Under the pieces are notes generated by a model that was not told the DNA's origin, did not search any database, and saw only the letters and a list, made by a program, of their open reading frames with translations. This document shows positions 28,085-37,538 of a stretch of 64,000 nt of DNA, in pieces. The position numbers and the translations under genes are program-made. Numbering within the stretch: position 1 is the stretch's first letter; every line of letters begins with the position of its first letter. Source of the DNA: Actinopolyspora lacussalsi subsp. righensis (GTDB lineage: Bacteria > Actinomycetota > Actinomycetes > Mycobacteriales > Pseudonocardiaceae); contig NZ_FPAT01000001.1 of the NCBI RefSeq assembly GCF_900116555.1, forward strand, positions 620,001 through 684,000, in the 5' to 3' direction.

Positions 28085-29969
28085 GGTTTTCCGTCCTCCT
28101 CGGCCACGGTGGGTGTGTTGCCGAGTTGTGGCGCGGTGGGCAGGGGGTAGCCACCGGGTGAGACGGGCGGCTGCCCGCGACGGATGGTTTCGATGTCGGC
28201 GCGTAGCTGGGTCCAGTCGCGGCGCCGGGTGACATCGAGGGTGTGGGCGAGGATGGGGTCGAGGTGGCGGTGGAACACCAAGACGCGGTCGCGGTCGAGG
28301 GTGCGCACGGCGCCGGGGCGGTAGGTGGGCACGGTTTCGGTGCCGATGGAGGTGCGGGAGGTGCCAGCAAGCCGTCGGACTGCTGCTGGTAGCGCCGTCG
28401 CTCGTGGTGGCCGGTCAGGGTGGAGGCCCACTCCAGGGTTTGGGGGTCTTTGATTCCTCCCCAGAGGGTGAGTGTGGTGGTGTTGTCGAGTAGTCGCCGC
28501 CGCCCGGTTTCCTCGTAGAGGATCTCCAGATGCGCCAGGGATTGGGCGGCCCAGTCGATGCGGACCCCGCGTCCGGCGGAGTCGGCCAGGATCTCGGGCA
28601 GTCGTGGGATCGGGGTAGCGTCGAAGAGTTCGTCGAGCACGTTGGTGGCCGGTGGGTCCAACCGCCGGTGCGGGTAGGACAGGGCCACGTCTTGTTCGGT
28701 GGTCAGGATGTCTTCGACCAGGGCGGTCAGGATCGGGCGGACCTGGGCGGCCTGGTGTTCGCCGGCGATGAGGAACAGGGAGCCGTGGTTGTCGATGAAG
28801 CTGCCGACATCGAATTCCTGACCCGGTTCGGGGGTGCACAGGTGTCGCAGCTGCGGGTCCAGCCAGGGTTCGATGACGCGGCGCACGCTCAACCACACCG
28901 CATCAGAGGTTTCGGCGACCATGCCGATCTCGGCTCGTAGGTTGTCGGCCAGTTCGGGGAATCCGTAGTGGCGCAGCAGTTCGACCGGTTCCTGGTCGGG
29001 CGGTTTGGTGATGGCCCAGGTGACCAGGTCCCCCACGCTGCGGCCGTCGTGGGCGGCGGCGATGAGATAGCTCTGCACCACGGTTTTGGCGCGTTCACGG
29101 AAGACCTTGTCGTTGCCACCGATGTTTTCCAGTCCCACGGCGACGGCGTCGACGAGGGTTTCGGCCCGTCGGCGGGCGACGGTGAACTCGGTGCAGCCGG
29201 TGATCGGGGAATAGCGCACCCTCGCGGGCCAGGACACCTCGCCGGTGGTGTCGAACACCAGCACCGGCCCGGCCTGCTCGCGGCGGGTGCGGGCCAGCGC
29301 GGCGAATTCGACCAGGTCCGGTTTGGTCGTCGAGCACAACAGTGCGCCCGGGGCGGACAAGGCTTTGTGCACCAGGTCGGTGCGGGATTTGCCCGACTGG
29401 GTGGGGGCGAACGCGCCGGTGGGGTTTTCCAGTGGGACGCACAAACGCTGGCGGTTCGGCCCGCGGTGCAGCGGGACGGCCAGCTCCTCCAGCGGGGCGC
29501 GGCGTCGCTCGCGGGGGCTGAGTCCGGGGCGGGTCCAGCGGGCGGTTCGGCGGGCGGCCTCCGGTGAGAGTTCGCGGCGGATGTCTTCCCGGGAGGCATG
29601 CCCCGGGGTGGAGGGTCCGAATCGGCGCCAAGCCACCACGATCCCTGTGGTTATCGCGGCAGTTCCTGTGGCGAGTATTGTCACGGTGACAATCCAGTAC
29701 AGGTCGGCCTGACCGGTCAGTGCCGTTTCCCACGGGGCACCGAGTCCGGCGGTCGGCTCGGTGGGGTGGGTGAGCACGCCGAGTGTTCCGTGGACCCACG
29801 TGTCGAAGCTAGGAACAGCCCAGGGGCCGCCGCCCAGCGTGGTGGCCACGGCAACACCGGTCATCAAGGCGGCGGCCAGGGCCAGCAGCGCACCGAGCAC
29901 CGCGACCAGCAATCCCATCAGCGCGAGGTCGCGATCGGTGGCCGGTGGCAGACGACGATGTGTGCTCAT
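28081..29969 (-). pseudogene. TraG/VirD4-like type IV coupling ATPase, single frameshift
   Basis: A conjugation coupling protein of about 628 residues. Two N-terminal membrane segments (about 17-45 and 92-115) are followed by the ATPase: Walker A region GAFAPTQSGKS near 185, KPDLVEF, and the Walker B region NVLDELFDATPIPRLPEILAD. Near 28370 the frame changes: YQQQSDGLL in the first frame continues as TSRTSIGTETVPTYRPG and DRDRVLVFHRHLDPI in the second, ending at 28081. The shift removes only the C-terminal 100 residues. Both ends overlap neighbours by 4 bp, showing the operon was once intact. Either a recent mutation or a sequencing error. Confidence 0.75.
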
Positions 29970-30745
29970 GTCCGATTCCCTTGTGGCGCAGTGGGTTCGG
30001 CGACGCGGCGGATGGCGACGATGTCGTCGTTCCAGGCGGAGAGTTTCTCGAGGATGACGCCGGTGTCTGTGTCGTAGGCGTTGACGATGAGTCCGTGCCC
30101 GGCGTACAGCCCCACGTGTCGGGGGTTGGCCGGAGAGCCGAGCGAGCCGGGGATGAACACGAGATCACCTGGGGCCAGTTGGGCGATGGAGCCGACCGCG
30201 CGTCCGTCGTGGACCTGGTTGGTGGTGCCTGCCGAGATGCCCACACCGGCATGTGCCCAGGCGGCCTGGGTGAGCCCGGAGCAGTCGTACGCGTTGGGTC
30301 CTTTCGCACCCCACACGTACGGCGCGCCGAGTTTGCTCAGTGCGTATTTCACGGCCGCGCGGCGGCGCGGATCGTCGGGCAGGGTGAAATCGTCCGGGAT
30401 CTTCTGCGGATCCAGCGGCAGGTCGGAGCCACCTCGGTTGGCGCAGCCCAGCGCGGCCCGGTGCGCCTCACCGGTGTCGCTACCGGTGTCAGGGGAGTCG
30501 TGCTGAGGGGTGGGTTGTTCGGCCCTGTCCAGAACCGCCGCATCAGCGCCCGAGCGGGTGGTTCCTGCGGGACGTAGCGGTCGGGGTAGGCGCTGTGCTG
30601 CACTGCCTGCTGGGCCCGGCCCCGCGGCATGGAATACCACCCGTCGAGGGCGAGGAGATGGTCGAGGAACTCGTTGGTGGCGTAGACGGGTTGAGGATCT
30701 GTTCCGGGCTGCCCCAGTTTTTGAGCTCTTCGTATTGATGTGCGG
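29966..30745 (-). pseudogene. Conjugation peptidoglycan hydrolase (NlpC/P60 domain), 5'-truncated and frameshifted
   Basis: The C-terminal part is an NlpC/P60 endopeptidase: GAPYVWGAKG, catalytic Cys in AYDCSGL, and His in PRHVGLYAG. Upstream, in other frames, are parts of a lysozyme-like segment: ELKNWGSPEQILNP, then TNEFLDHLLALDGWYSMP and AQQAVQHSAYPDRY. One frameshift falls near 30690 (a base missing after AACCCG) and a second around 30500-30560. The gene is cut at about 30745, next to the ISL3 remnant, so the N-terminus is lost. Such proteins open the cell wall for type IV transfer. Confidence 0.65.
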
Positions 30746-30838
30746 GTAAGTGGTGTCCCCAGATAGAAGGCACATCGTTGCGATGTCTAGGTTTCTTCAG
30801 CTGTTGAGGAACAGGAACCGTAGAGATGAGGCAACGAC

Positions 30839-31645
30839 GTGCCCGCTGCCAGGGTATGGGGTCGGCTGCTGGGCGTGACACCAGCGGTCGTGGAAGCGGT
30901 CGAGTTCGACGAGGACGAGCAGGTACTGGTCGCCTCGGTGTGGAGGCGGGATCGGCACCGGTGTGGGGTGTGCCGACGGCAGTGTCCGCGGTATGACGCC
31001 GGGCAGGGCCGACATCGATGCCGGACTCGATCGGCTGACTGGGCCGCGCAGGATCGGCATCGATGAATGAGATCAGCTACAAGAAAAACCACAAGTACCT
31101 GACCCTCGTCGCCGATCACGACACCGGACGACTCATCTGAGCCGCACCCGGCAACGACGAAGCCACCCTGGCGCGGTTCTTCGAGTTACTCGGGTCGGCG
31201 CGGTGCGCGGAGATCACTCATGTGTCCGCTGATGCCGCAGCGTGGATCCCCCGCGTGGTCACCCAGTTCTGCCCGCAGGCGGTGCGCTGTGCCGATCCGT
31301 TTCACGTGGTCAAGTGGGCCACCGAAGCCCTGGACCAAGTGCGGCGCCAGACCCGGAATGCCTTGCGTCGTCAGCCCGGTGGGACCGGTCGAGATCGACG
31401 CGGGCGCCGTGCCTCGACCGGACCCGCGCAAAGCCTCAAACGAGCACGGTGGGCACTGTGGAAAAACCCGGAGAACCTCACCGAGCTGCAACATCACAAG
31501 CTGACTTGGATCGCCAAGACCGAACCCCGCCTCCATAGTCCTACCTATTCAAAGAAGGACTCCGCCACGTCTTCGCCGTTTCCGGCAACGACGGCAAACA
31601 CGCTCTCGACCAGTTGCTCTCCTGGGCCGCTCGTTGCCGCATGCG
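30839..31645 (+). pseudogene. ISL3-family transposase remnant
   Basis: Starts at GTG 30839 with the ISL3 zinc-finger region (VWRRDRHRCGVCRRQCPRYDAG). It then jumps, with internal sequence missing, to RIGIDE and ISYKKNHKYLTLVADHD, where a 4-nt duplication breaks the frame near 31065. A TGA at 31138 stands where TGG (Trp) would be expected (GRLI*AAPG). It resumes with THVSADAAAWIPRVV and CADPFHVVKWATEAL and fades after LLSWAARCRMR. Its insertion probably cut the NlpC/P60 gene. Terminal repeats were not identified. Confidence 0.75.
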
Positions 31646-31673
31646 GTGAGTTCGTCAAGCTCGGCCGCTTCGA

Positions 31674-31922
31674 TCACCTGGTCATCGGCACCGGAGAGGG
31701 GCCGCAACGGCAGACACTGCGGAGCATCACCAGCTTGCCCGAAGTCACCAACAGGCTCAGCGGACGACCACGCCCCTCGCCGAGCAGGTGAATCCTGCTG
31801 TTCAATCCTCCTCGAGACCGCCCGAGCGCCTGCGGCCACCTTCTTAGCGGCGTGACCTGCGGCAATAACGATTGCAACAGGTCCCATTCCTGCTCCGACA
31901 ACTCCCCATATGACACACCCAA
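31674..31922 (-). pseudogene. IS5-family transposase remnant with internal deletion
   Basis: The frame GELSEQEWDLLQSLLPQ is the usual N-terminus of an IS5-group transposase. It is fused directly to GRSRGGLNSRIHLLGEGRGRPLSLLVTSG, which belongs to the catalytic core, so the middle is deleted. A continuation, GQAGDAPQCLPLRPL, is in another frame. It lies between the ISL3 remnant and the biosynthetic operon. Confidence 0.65.
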
Positions 31923-31952
31923 CCAACAAGTGCAAAATCCATCGGTAACTGC

Positions 31953-32660
31953 CTAGCCGAGATCAGCCCGAACTGCACGGAACCATGATGCATAGGCCGG
32001 TGATCGAAGAAAGTCGGAATGCCCACTAGAGAAGACGTGTCGGGAAAACTCTCCGTGGGTAGCGTGTTCCCACTCACCGACTCCGGTATCCGAGGTCAAC
32101 GGGTCCGAGTCCCCATGGATCGCCAAAATGGAGCAGTTTACCGGTCTGCACTGCAAGGTAGTGAACTGCCTGAGCAGACGCAGATCATGCATCGCGGTAT
32201 CGATAATGATCTCTCGCCACTCATCTGACGGCAGGTCGGCTAACATAGCGGGATCAACACTGTCGAGATACGCAGCCGTTCCGGATGGTGTACTCGAAAC
32301 TGTTTCCGACACCTCGAGCCGCATGGGCGCTGTGGCACCGACAACCACCAACGCGGAGATCTCCATGCCAAGCTCTTCCATCTTCGCTGCAGTCGCATAC
32401 GCAACGTAAGCACCAAAACTGTGTCCGAACAGCACTGAACGCGCCGATGCTCGACAGCTCGCCTGTGTGGTACATGATTGCACGATCTCCTCGAAGGACT
32501 CAGCGGCCGCACCGAAGTCCTTGCCGAAGCGGCCAGGGTACTTGACGAGCCATGCCATTGGTCCAAGCTCTCGAATTATTGGTCGAAGCTCACCACCGAA
32601 CGAGCCTGCACCTGGAAATAAAATAGTATCGCCAGAAATCTCACCCACTGTTTCCTCCAA
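31953..32660 (-). CDS. Type II thioesterase (alpha/beta hydrolase)
   Basis: A 235-residue editing thioesterase of NRPS/PKS pathways, which removes stalled or wrong acyl groups from carrier proteins. ILFPGAGSFGGEL at the N-terminus, YPGRFGKDF, and the nucleophile elbow GHSFGAYVAY (Ser near residue 93) are typical. DSDPLTSD and a late FSSGHSDF supply the probable Asp and His. It is the last gene of the 12-kb biosynthetic operon, 12 bp after the permease gene. Base composition is lower in GC than the flanks. Confidence 0.85.
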   Translation of the reverse strand: MEETVGEISGDTILFPGAGSFGGELRPIIRELGPMAWLVKYPGRFGKDFGAAAESFEEIVQSCTTQASCRASARSVLFGHSFGAYVAYATAAKMEELGMEISALVVVGATAPMRLEVSETVSSTPSGTAAYLDSVDPAMLADLPSDEWREIIIDTAMHDLRLLRQFTTLQCRPVNCSILAIHGDSDPLTSDTGVGEWEHATHGEFSRHVFSSGHSDFLRSPAYASWFRAVRADLG

Positions 32661-32672
32661 AAAACATAAAGT

Positions 32673-33950
32673 TCACACACGCACATCTTTCTTCTCAATA
32701 TTCGACGTCCAGCGATTAAGGACGCTAATTCCTATCCAGACCAGAAAGAACAATACCCAGGGAAACCACATAGACGGACCCGCAAGGATAGTCACCAGCA
32801 GAACCGTCACAGCACACATCAAGCTGACTACTCGCGCCATGCTCCCACGTGCGAGCTTGGCGAACGATGCAGCACCAACACCGTACAGCACGAAGTAGAT
32901 TCCGCCAGACAGAACGAACAACAGCTCGAACCGAAAGAGGCCACTGGATCCGAGAAGCGCGATTATTGCCAATATCGATCCGACCACCACTACCGACGTC
33001 ACTGGGTTAAGATCCCGATCACGCACCTTGCTCAGCAAAGCTGGAAGGTAGCCACTACGCGAAAGACCAAACACCAAACGAGACAATGCCAGCACCGAGG
33101 CGAACACATTCGCCGAAATACAAGCGATCACCAACAACAGAGTCGCGGGACGTGCCAAATCACCTAGCGATCTTTCTGCAATGATCAAAAGTGGTGCCGA
33201 GTTCAGCGTGCTGTCCGTGGAGTCCGCGGCGGCGAACAGGCTCAACAGCAGAAGAGAGTACAGAACAACCACGATCACATAAGAGGATACGAAAATACGC
33301 GGAATAAGATCGGAACGTTTATGCTCCTCGAATGTGAAAGACACCGTCTCCCAACCGGTGAATGCTACATAGACAGCGGTAAGCACACTTCCAAAGCTGC
33401 TCAATGAGAGGAGCTCCATGCTCGAATTCGGTGGTTCAATCCCGTGAACACTCAGTACGATCACTGCCGTACAAGCAACCATAACGAACAAACCGAGGAT
33501 CAAACCTACCTGCAGCTTTCCCGACACGTTCGCACCAGCAGACGCGGCCACAGTAGCACCGACCAGGACCATAATTGGGAACACCCATGCCAAGGCGCTT
33601 ATACCAGAGAACTCCGCTACGTAACGGCCTCCCGTTATGGCTGTTGCCGGAATTCCGGTGGTCAGCGCAAAAGTCGCGAGCAATCCTGAGGTGCGCCCAG
33701 TAGTCCCCCCAAGAGCTACTTCGGAATAATAAGCAACACCCGATGCCGATGGATAGCGCCGACCGAGCCATGCATAGCAATAAAGCAATGGAACAACAGA
33801 AACCGCAGCAGCAGCCCAGGGTATCCACGCTGACTTACCAAGCTGGTTATAACTCGTTCCAGGAAGGATCATCATCCCACTTCCCAGAATTGTAGACAAC
33901 GCTACGAATGTTCCTACGGTGCCACCCATAGTTTTTTGTAGCTTGTCCAC
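32673..33950 (-). CDS. APC-family amino-acid permease
   Basis: A 425-residue membrane protein with about 12 hydrophobic segments. STILGSGMMILPG in the first segment is the APC substrate-site signature, and YPSASGVAYYSEVALG follows. GTG 33950 is chosen because a GAGGAG ribosome site lies 6 bp upstream and the preceding gene ends 1 bp before it; the longer frame begins inside that gene. In this operon it probably exports the amino-acid-like product or imports a precursor; the direction cannot be read from sequence. It may also confer self-resistance. Confidence 0.8.
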   Translation of the reverse strand: MDKLQKTMGGTVGTFVALSTILGSGMMILPGTSYNQLGKSAWIPWAAAAVSVVPLLYCYAWLGRRYPSASGVAYYSEVALGGTTGRTSGLLATFALTTGIPATAITGGRYVAEFSGISALAWVFPIMVLVGATVAASAGANVSGKLQVGLILGLFVMVACTAVIVLSVHGIEPPNSSMELLSLSSFGSVLTAVYVAFTGWETVSFTFEEHKRSDLIPRIFVSSYVIVVVLYSLLLLSLFAAADSTDSTLNSAPLLIIAERSLGDLARPATLLLVIACISANVFASVLALSRLVFGLSRSGYLPALLSKVRDRDLNPVTSVVVVGSILAIIALLGSSGLFRFELLFVLSGGIYFVLYGVGAASFAKLARGSMARVVSLMCAVTVLLVTILAGPSMWFPWVLFFLVWIGISVLNRWTSNIEKKDVRV

Positions 33951-33951
33951 A

Positions 33952-34671
33952 CTACACTCCTCGTACAGACGCAATTACTGAACCGACAGTTCTTTCCAGA
34001 GTAGCAAACGGCGTCCCATTGAGCATATGACCTCCATGTTCCACTATCAGGTGAAATTCATGCGATGTCCAGTCTCTCCACATGGCGCACCGACTCGTCC
34101 CGATAAACCTATCATCGCGCGTCGCCAGGACGTGTAGATCTCCAATAGCGCTGATTGCGCTCACAGACATAGCAAGAAAATCAGCGACAATGGCGTCCGA
34201 TCGCAAACTAGCAGATACCTCAGAAAGCATTTCTTTGTCACTGATCAAATCTTCTGGAAATCCATCATCGGCGAGTATTTCCCCGATTTCGGAATCTGAA
34301 CATTCAGACATCGTCGGTATTCGTCCTTCAGCGTCGGGACACGGTGTGTTTATTAACAGCGTCCCGATTGGTCTAGCAAGCCGCGAACCGAGGTCACCGG
34401 ACAGACAAAGCGCCGACAGTCCCCCCATACTGTGCCCAACCAGGACTACATGCTCTGGGCGTGTTCGATCCACGACTTGCTGAATTTCGTCGAGAGTCCT
34501 TTCATACCAGTATCGTGATACGAGAGCGTCAACTGAATCCGCATTCGGCATGCTGACGTATACCGCACCGCGCCGAGCAGCACAGCTTTCCAGCCACTGG
34601 AACGTGGTGCTGCCAGCACCAGCGGCCGGGAAGGATACTATCAAGCTTTCGACTTCCCCAAATTCAGTCAC
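33952..34671 (-). CDS. Thioesterase-like alpha/beta hydrolase
   Basis: A 239-residue second hydrolase of the operon. SFPAAGAGSTTFQWLE resembles the start of type II thioesterases, VLVGHSMGGLSAL is the nucleophile elbow (Ser near residue 82), and VEHGGHMLNG gives the catalytic His. Only about 17% of its residues look shared with the first thioesterase by eye, so they are not duplicates. It begins in a GTGA overlap with the P450 gene. It could release the P450-modified aminoacyl group from the stand-alone PCP, as dedicated hydrolases do in beta-hydroxy-amino-acid pathways. Confidence 0.75.
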   Translation of the reverse strand: MTEFGEVESLIVSFPAAGAGSTTFQWLESCAARRGAVYVSMPNADSVDALVSRYWYERTLDEIQQVVDRTRPEHVVLVGHSMGGLSALCLSGDLGSRLARPIGTLLINTPCPDAEGRIPTMSECSDSEIGEILADDGFPEDLISDKEMLSEVSASLRSDAIVADFLAMSVSAISAIGDLHVLATRDDRFIGTSRCAMWRDWTSHEFHLIVEHGGHMLNGTPFATLERTVGSVIASVRGV

Positions 34672-35900
34672 GATTTCAGGTCCTCTGCTTTGGTCACCTC
34701 GACCTGCAGCTCTGTCAACCCGAGCATAAAATTGGAACGGAGCCGCTGCGGTGGCTCGACCACCACGAACGCCTTATCCCAAGAGGCCAATTCTTCAATG
34801 AACGTTTGAATCTCCAGTGTCGCTACAGGAGCACCAATACAACGGTGGATACCAGCACCGAACGCGATTTGTTTATTATTGGGTCGATCGATCAAGAATG
34901 ATGAGGGCCGCTCGAATGCTGAAGCATCACGGTTCGCTGACATGTTCCACAGAGTCACGAAACTCCCAGCAGGAATGACATGCTCGCCGACTGTAAAATC
35001 ATCCACCGCCAGACGCTGTACATAACTATTAGTTGAAGTCCACCTCAAGAATTCCTGTGTAGCAACTTCACAAGAAACCTTACCGTCGACAAGCTTTCGC
35101 CACTCTGCCCATTCATTGTTGATGGTGTCGACGGTCAGACTGGCCGTGTGGGGCGTGGTCTCGTTTCCACCGACCGCGACATTCAACCCGTTAAGAAGAG
35201 CGACATCGCGCGGCATCTCCCCTGTCGCGACACACTGAGCGAGGAAACCGATCATGTCGTCGGACGATTCCATCCTGATACGTTGATCTATTAGCTCGCT
35301 CATAAAGTCGAGAACGTCAAGTTGCGAATCCACCAGCGAGTCAAGCGGAGAATTGCCAGCATACACCTCGTCGCGGTAGCCGATCATCGTCCTCGTCGCT
35401 TCCAAAAGCCTCAACGCATCGTCCGTACCAATCCCGAAAAGTGCCTCCAGTACCCCCCTCGGCAACTCCGGGGCGACCACCTGACTGAAGTCAAGCTGAT
35501 CACCGACTGAAAGATCAGCCAGTACACTACGAATGTTCTTACGGACGATGTCACCGATCTTCATGAGCATCGCCCGGTTAAACCCGGCCGACTTGATCGG
35601 CTTCTTAATAGCGCTGTGCGCAGGAGGGTCCGCCACAATCAGCATCCGTCCAGAAGCCGAGTCCTTCTCTGGCCGGTACGAACCATCAATCATGGTCCCG
35701 TACGAGGAACTCAATCTGGCGTAGTCGACGTAAGCCGAGTACACGTCTTCGTAACGTGTCAGCGCGTAGAACTCATAGCCGTCAGATCGACGATGGATCG
35801 AGACAGGATGGTTCTCACGGAGATCCGCCAGGTACGTCCATGGATCGTCGTTTGCGAAAAACTCCGCCGAGTAAAGTGGACTATTCTCAACGATCAGCAT
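34668..35900 (-). CDS. Cytochrome P450
   Basis: A 410-residue bacterial P450. The I-helix motif GGNETT, the ExxR pair in EFLRW and the haem ligand loop FGAGIHRCIGAP (Cys near 350) are all present, so it should be active. Its start overlaps the PCP gene by 14 bp and its stop overlaps the next hydrolase. P450s placed directly after a PCP often oxidise a carrier-bound amino acid (NikQ, NovI, OxyD types), usually at the beta carbon. That role is inferred from context. Confidence 0.9.
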   Translation of the reverse strand: MLIVENSPLYSAEFFANDDPWTYLADLRENHPVSIHRRSDGYEFYALTRYEDVYSAYVDYARLSSSYGTMIDGSYRPEKDSASGRMLIVADPPAHSAIKKPIKSAGFNRAMLMKIGDIVRKNIRSVLADLSVGDQLDFSQVVAPELPRGVLEALFGIGTDDALRLLEATRTMIGYRDEVYAGNSPLDSLVDSQLDVLDFMSELIDQRIRMESSDDMIGFLAQCVATGEMPRDVALLNGLNVAVGGNETTPHTASLTVDTINNEWAEWRKLVDGKVSCEVATQEFLRWTSTNSYVQRLAVDDFTVGEHVIPAGSFVTLWNMSANRDASAFERPSSFLIDRPNNKQIAFGAGIHRCIGAPVATLEIQTFIEELASWDKAFVVVEPPQRLRSNFMLGLTELQVEVTKAEDLKS

Positions 35901-36120
35901 TTTCTTCTCCGATCAGATCGACTATACCTGCCGGGGTCCGCCCTCCAAAGAAGACATGACCAGGAACCTTTACACCTGTCCGCTCTTTTAGACGTGCTCG
36001 ACACCGCAAGATCGCCAAAGAGTCGACCCCCGCAGAGAAGATGTCAGTATCTTCTGCGATTTCTGTTTCCGAGAACTCCTGAACACACTCTATTATTTTT
36101 TCGGCTGTAATCTCAACCAC
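35887..36120 (-). CDS. Free-standing peptidyl carrier protein
   Basis: A 77-residue carrier protein. The phosphopantetheine Ser lies in FSAGVDSLAIL near residue 34, followed by ERTGVKVPGHVFF, the usual helix 3 region. GTG 36120 shares one base with the stop of the adenylation gene, so A domain, PCP and P450 are coupled. It is probably loaded by the adjacent adenylation protein and presents its amino acid to the P450. Confidence 0.85.
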   Translation of the reverse strand: MVEITAEKIIECVQEFSETEIAEDTDIFSAGVDSLAILRCRARLKERTGVKVPGHVFFGGRTPAGIVDLIGEENADR

Positions 36121-37538
36121 TATTCCTGCTCCTCATTTTTGGCGAAACGCGCGATCATCAGAGCAGTTGTGTCAATCTTTCCACTAGCTTTGACCGGAAA
36201 GTGATCCACCAGCTCTACCTTGACGGCATTAGAGTACTGTTTGACAACAGATTCGATCCGCGCTCGGGCAGAGAAATCAACTAGCTGCTCTTGGTCAACT
36301 CGCACGAAAGCGAAGGTGTGCTTCTCGTTTTGGACGACCCGGCAGTCGGAAACCTCCGGAAGAACCACCACATCGCGCTCCAAGGCAGCCGAGTTGACAC
36401 GCATCCCATTCACCTTGATCTGGCTGTCCAACCGGCCAGCGAACACGAGACTTCCGTCATTATCGACTTGTACAACATCGCCGGTTCGAAAAGATGCTTC
36501 TCCGTCGTCCGCGCTGAATCGGGTGCTGAGACTGCCGTGCTCGATGTATCCAAGACAGACCAACGGCCCGTCGATAAGGAGTTCGTGACAGCCATCCGCA
36601 CGATCTCCAGGGTCTACCAGTCTCTGCTTGCATCCTTCCAACGGCTTGCCGATCGGAACCGGACCGGTAGTAATTTCGTCGGACAACTCGTACTTGTGCG
36701 TGGCGAACGTGGCTTCGGCGGGGCCGTAGAGGTTAATGAACTGATTCGTCAGTTTGGCACGACGAGCCTGCTGATAGGTTGACACTCGGAATCGCTCACC
36801 GCCGCTGTACAACCAAGGAACATCCGAGATGCATCCAGGCAGAGACTCGACAACCGTAGCGAGCACGGCAGCGGGTAACAGCATACGATCGATACCATAC
36901 TTTTTCGACAGTTCTGGCCAGTCGAAGACGTCCTCGTTCACGTTCGGCATGCAGACGACGGCACCTTCCGCTGCCACTGCTTTCCACGTATCGAACCACC
37001 AGCCGTCGTAAGTGGGCGTCGCGAAGCTCCCGGAAACCAGTCTACCGCTCGTCGGTACTTCCAGATCACGGCATCTAAAGAGCGCCTGCAGGTTACCCCT
37101 GGTTACTCCGACAGCCTTCCGGCTACCCGTGCTTCCAGAAGTGAAGTTCACGGCCACAATTTCGTCTGGTAATCGGCTTGTGGGGAAACGTTCCGCTGCA
37201 TGCGTTTCGCGTTCAACCTCGGTCGGTCGGTCACCGTCAACAGACACAATGAGGTCTGGACGAACATGCTCGAGCTCGCTCTGTCCGAGATCGCCATCGT
37301 CTGCGACTGCAACACAATCCGCTCGCCAGGAGGCCAACTGTCCCGCAAAACATCCCAGTTTCGAGGGAGATCGGACCAGCACGACCCGGACCTCATCCTG
37401 ACTGCCAATGACTTCCTCGATCGACTGGGTCAGTTCGTCGACCTGCTTCCAGCTGTACTCGGTACCGTTCTCGATCCACAGTGTTTCCGAGGACTTCCAA
37501 CGGTCACCGTGAATCACGTCGCTCCAGTTATAATTCAT
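36120..37538 (-). CDS. Stand-alone NRPS adenylation domain
   Basis: A 472-residue adenylation enzyme with no fused carrier. Core motifs: A3 NFTSGSTGSRK, A5 NLYGPAEAT, A7 FRTGDVV, A8 GRLDSQIKVNG, and A10 KASGKID with the catalytic Lys. ATG 37538 is chosen because it overlaps the stop of the previous gene (ATGA). By alignment to GrsA the pocket reads D-G-F-M-Y-G-L-F-A-K. Asp at the first position indicates an alpha-amino acid; the code matches no specificity I know. It most likely loads the 77-residue PCP downstream. Confidence 0.88.
   Translation of the reverse strand: MNYNWSDVIHGDRWKSSETLWIENGTEYSWKQVDELTQSIEEVIGSQDEVRVVLVRSPSKLGCFAGQLASWRADCVAVADDGDLGQSELEHVRPDLIVSVDGDRPTEVERETHAAERFPTSRLPDEIVAVNFTSGSTGSRKAVGVTRGNLQALFRCRDLEVPTSGRLVSGSFATPTYDGWWFDTWKAVAAEGAVVCMPNVNEDVFDWPELSKKYGIDRMLLPAAVLATVVESLPGCISDVPWLYSGGERFRVSTYQQARRAKLTNQFINLYGPAEATFATHKYELSDEITTGPVPIGKPLEGCKQRLVDPGDRADGCHELLIDGPLVCLGYIEHGSLSTRFSADDGEASFRTGDVVQVDNDGSLVFAGRLDSQIKVNGMRVNSAALERDVVVLPEVSDCRVVQNEKHTFAFVRVDQEQLVDFSARARIESVVKQYSNAVKVELVDHFPVKASGKIDTTALMIARFAKNEEQE

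Noticed and set aside
26775-28370. Long frame extending the TraG protein to 1064 residues
   Set aside because: Beyond residue about 530 the frame is a shadow of the DUF4913-like and GGDEF genes; the TraG C-terminus is in another frame ending at 28081.
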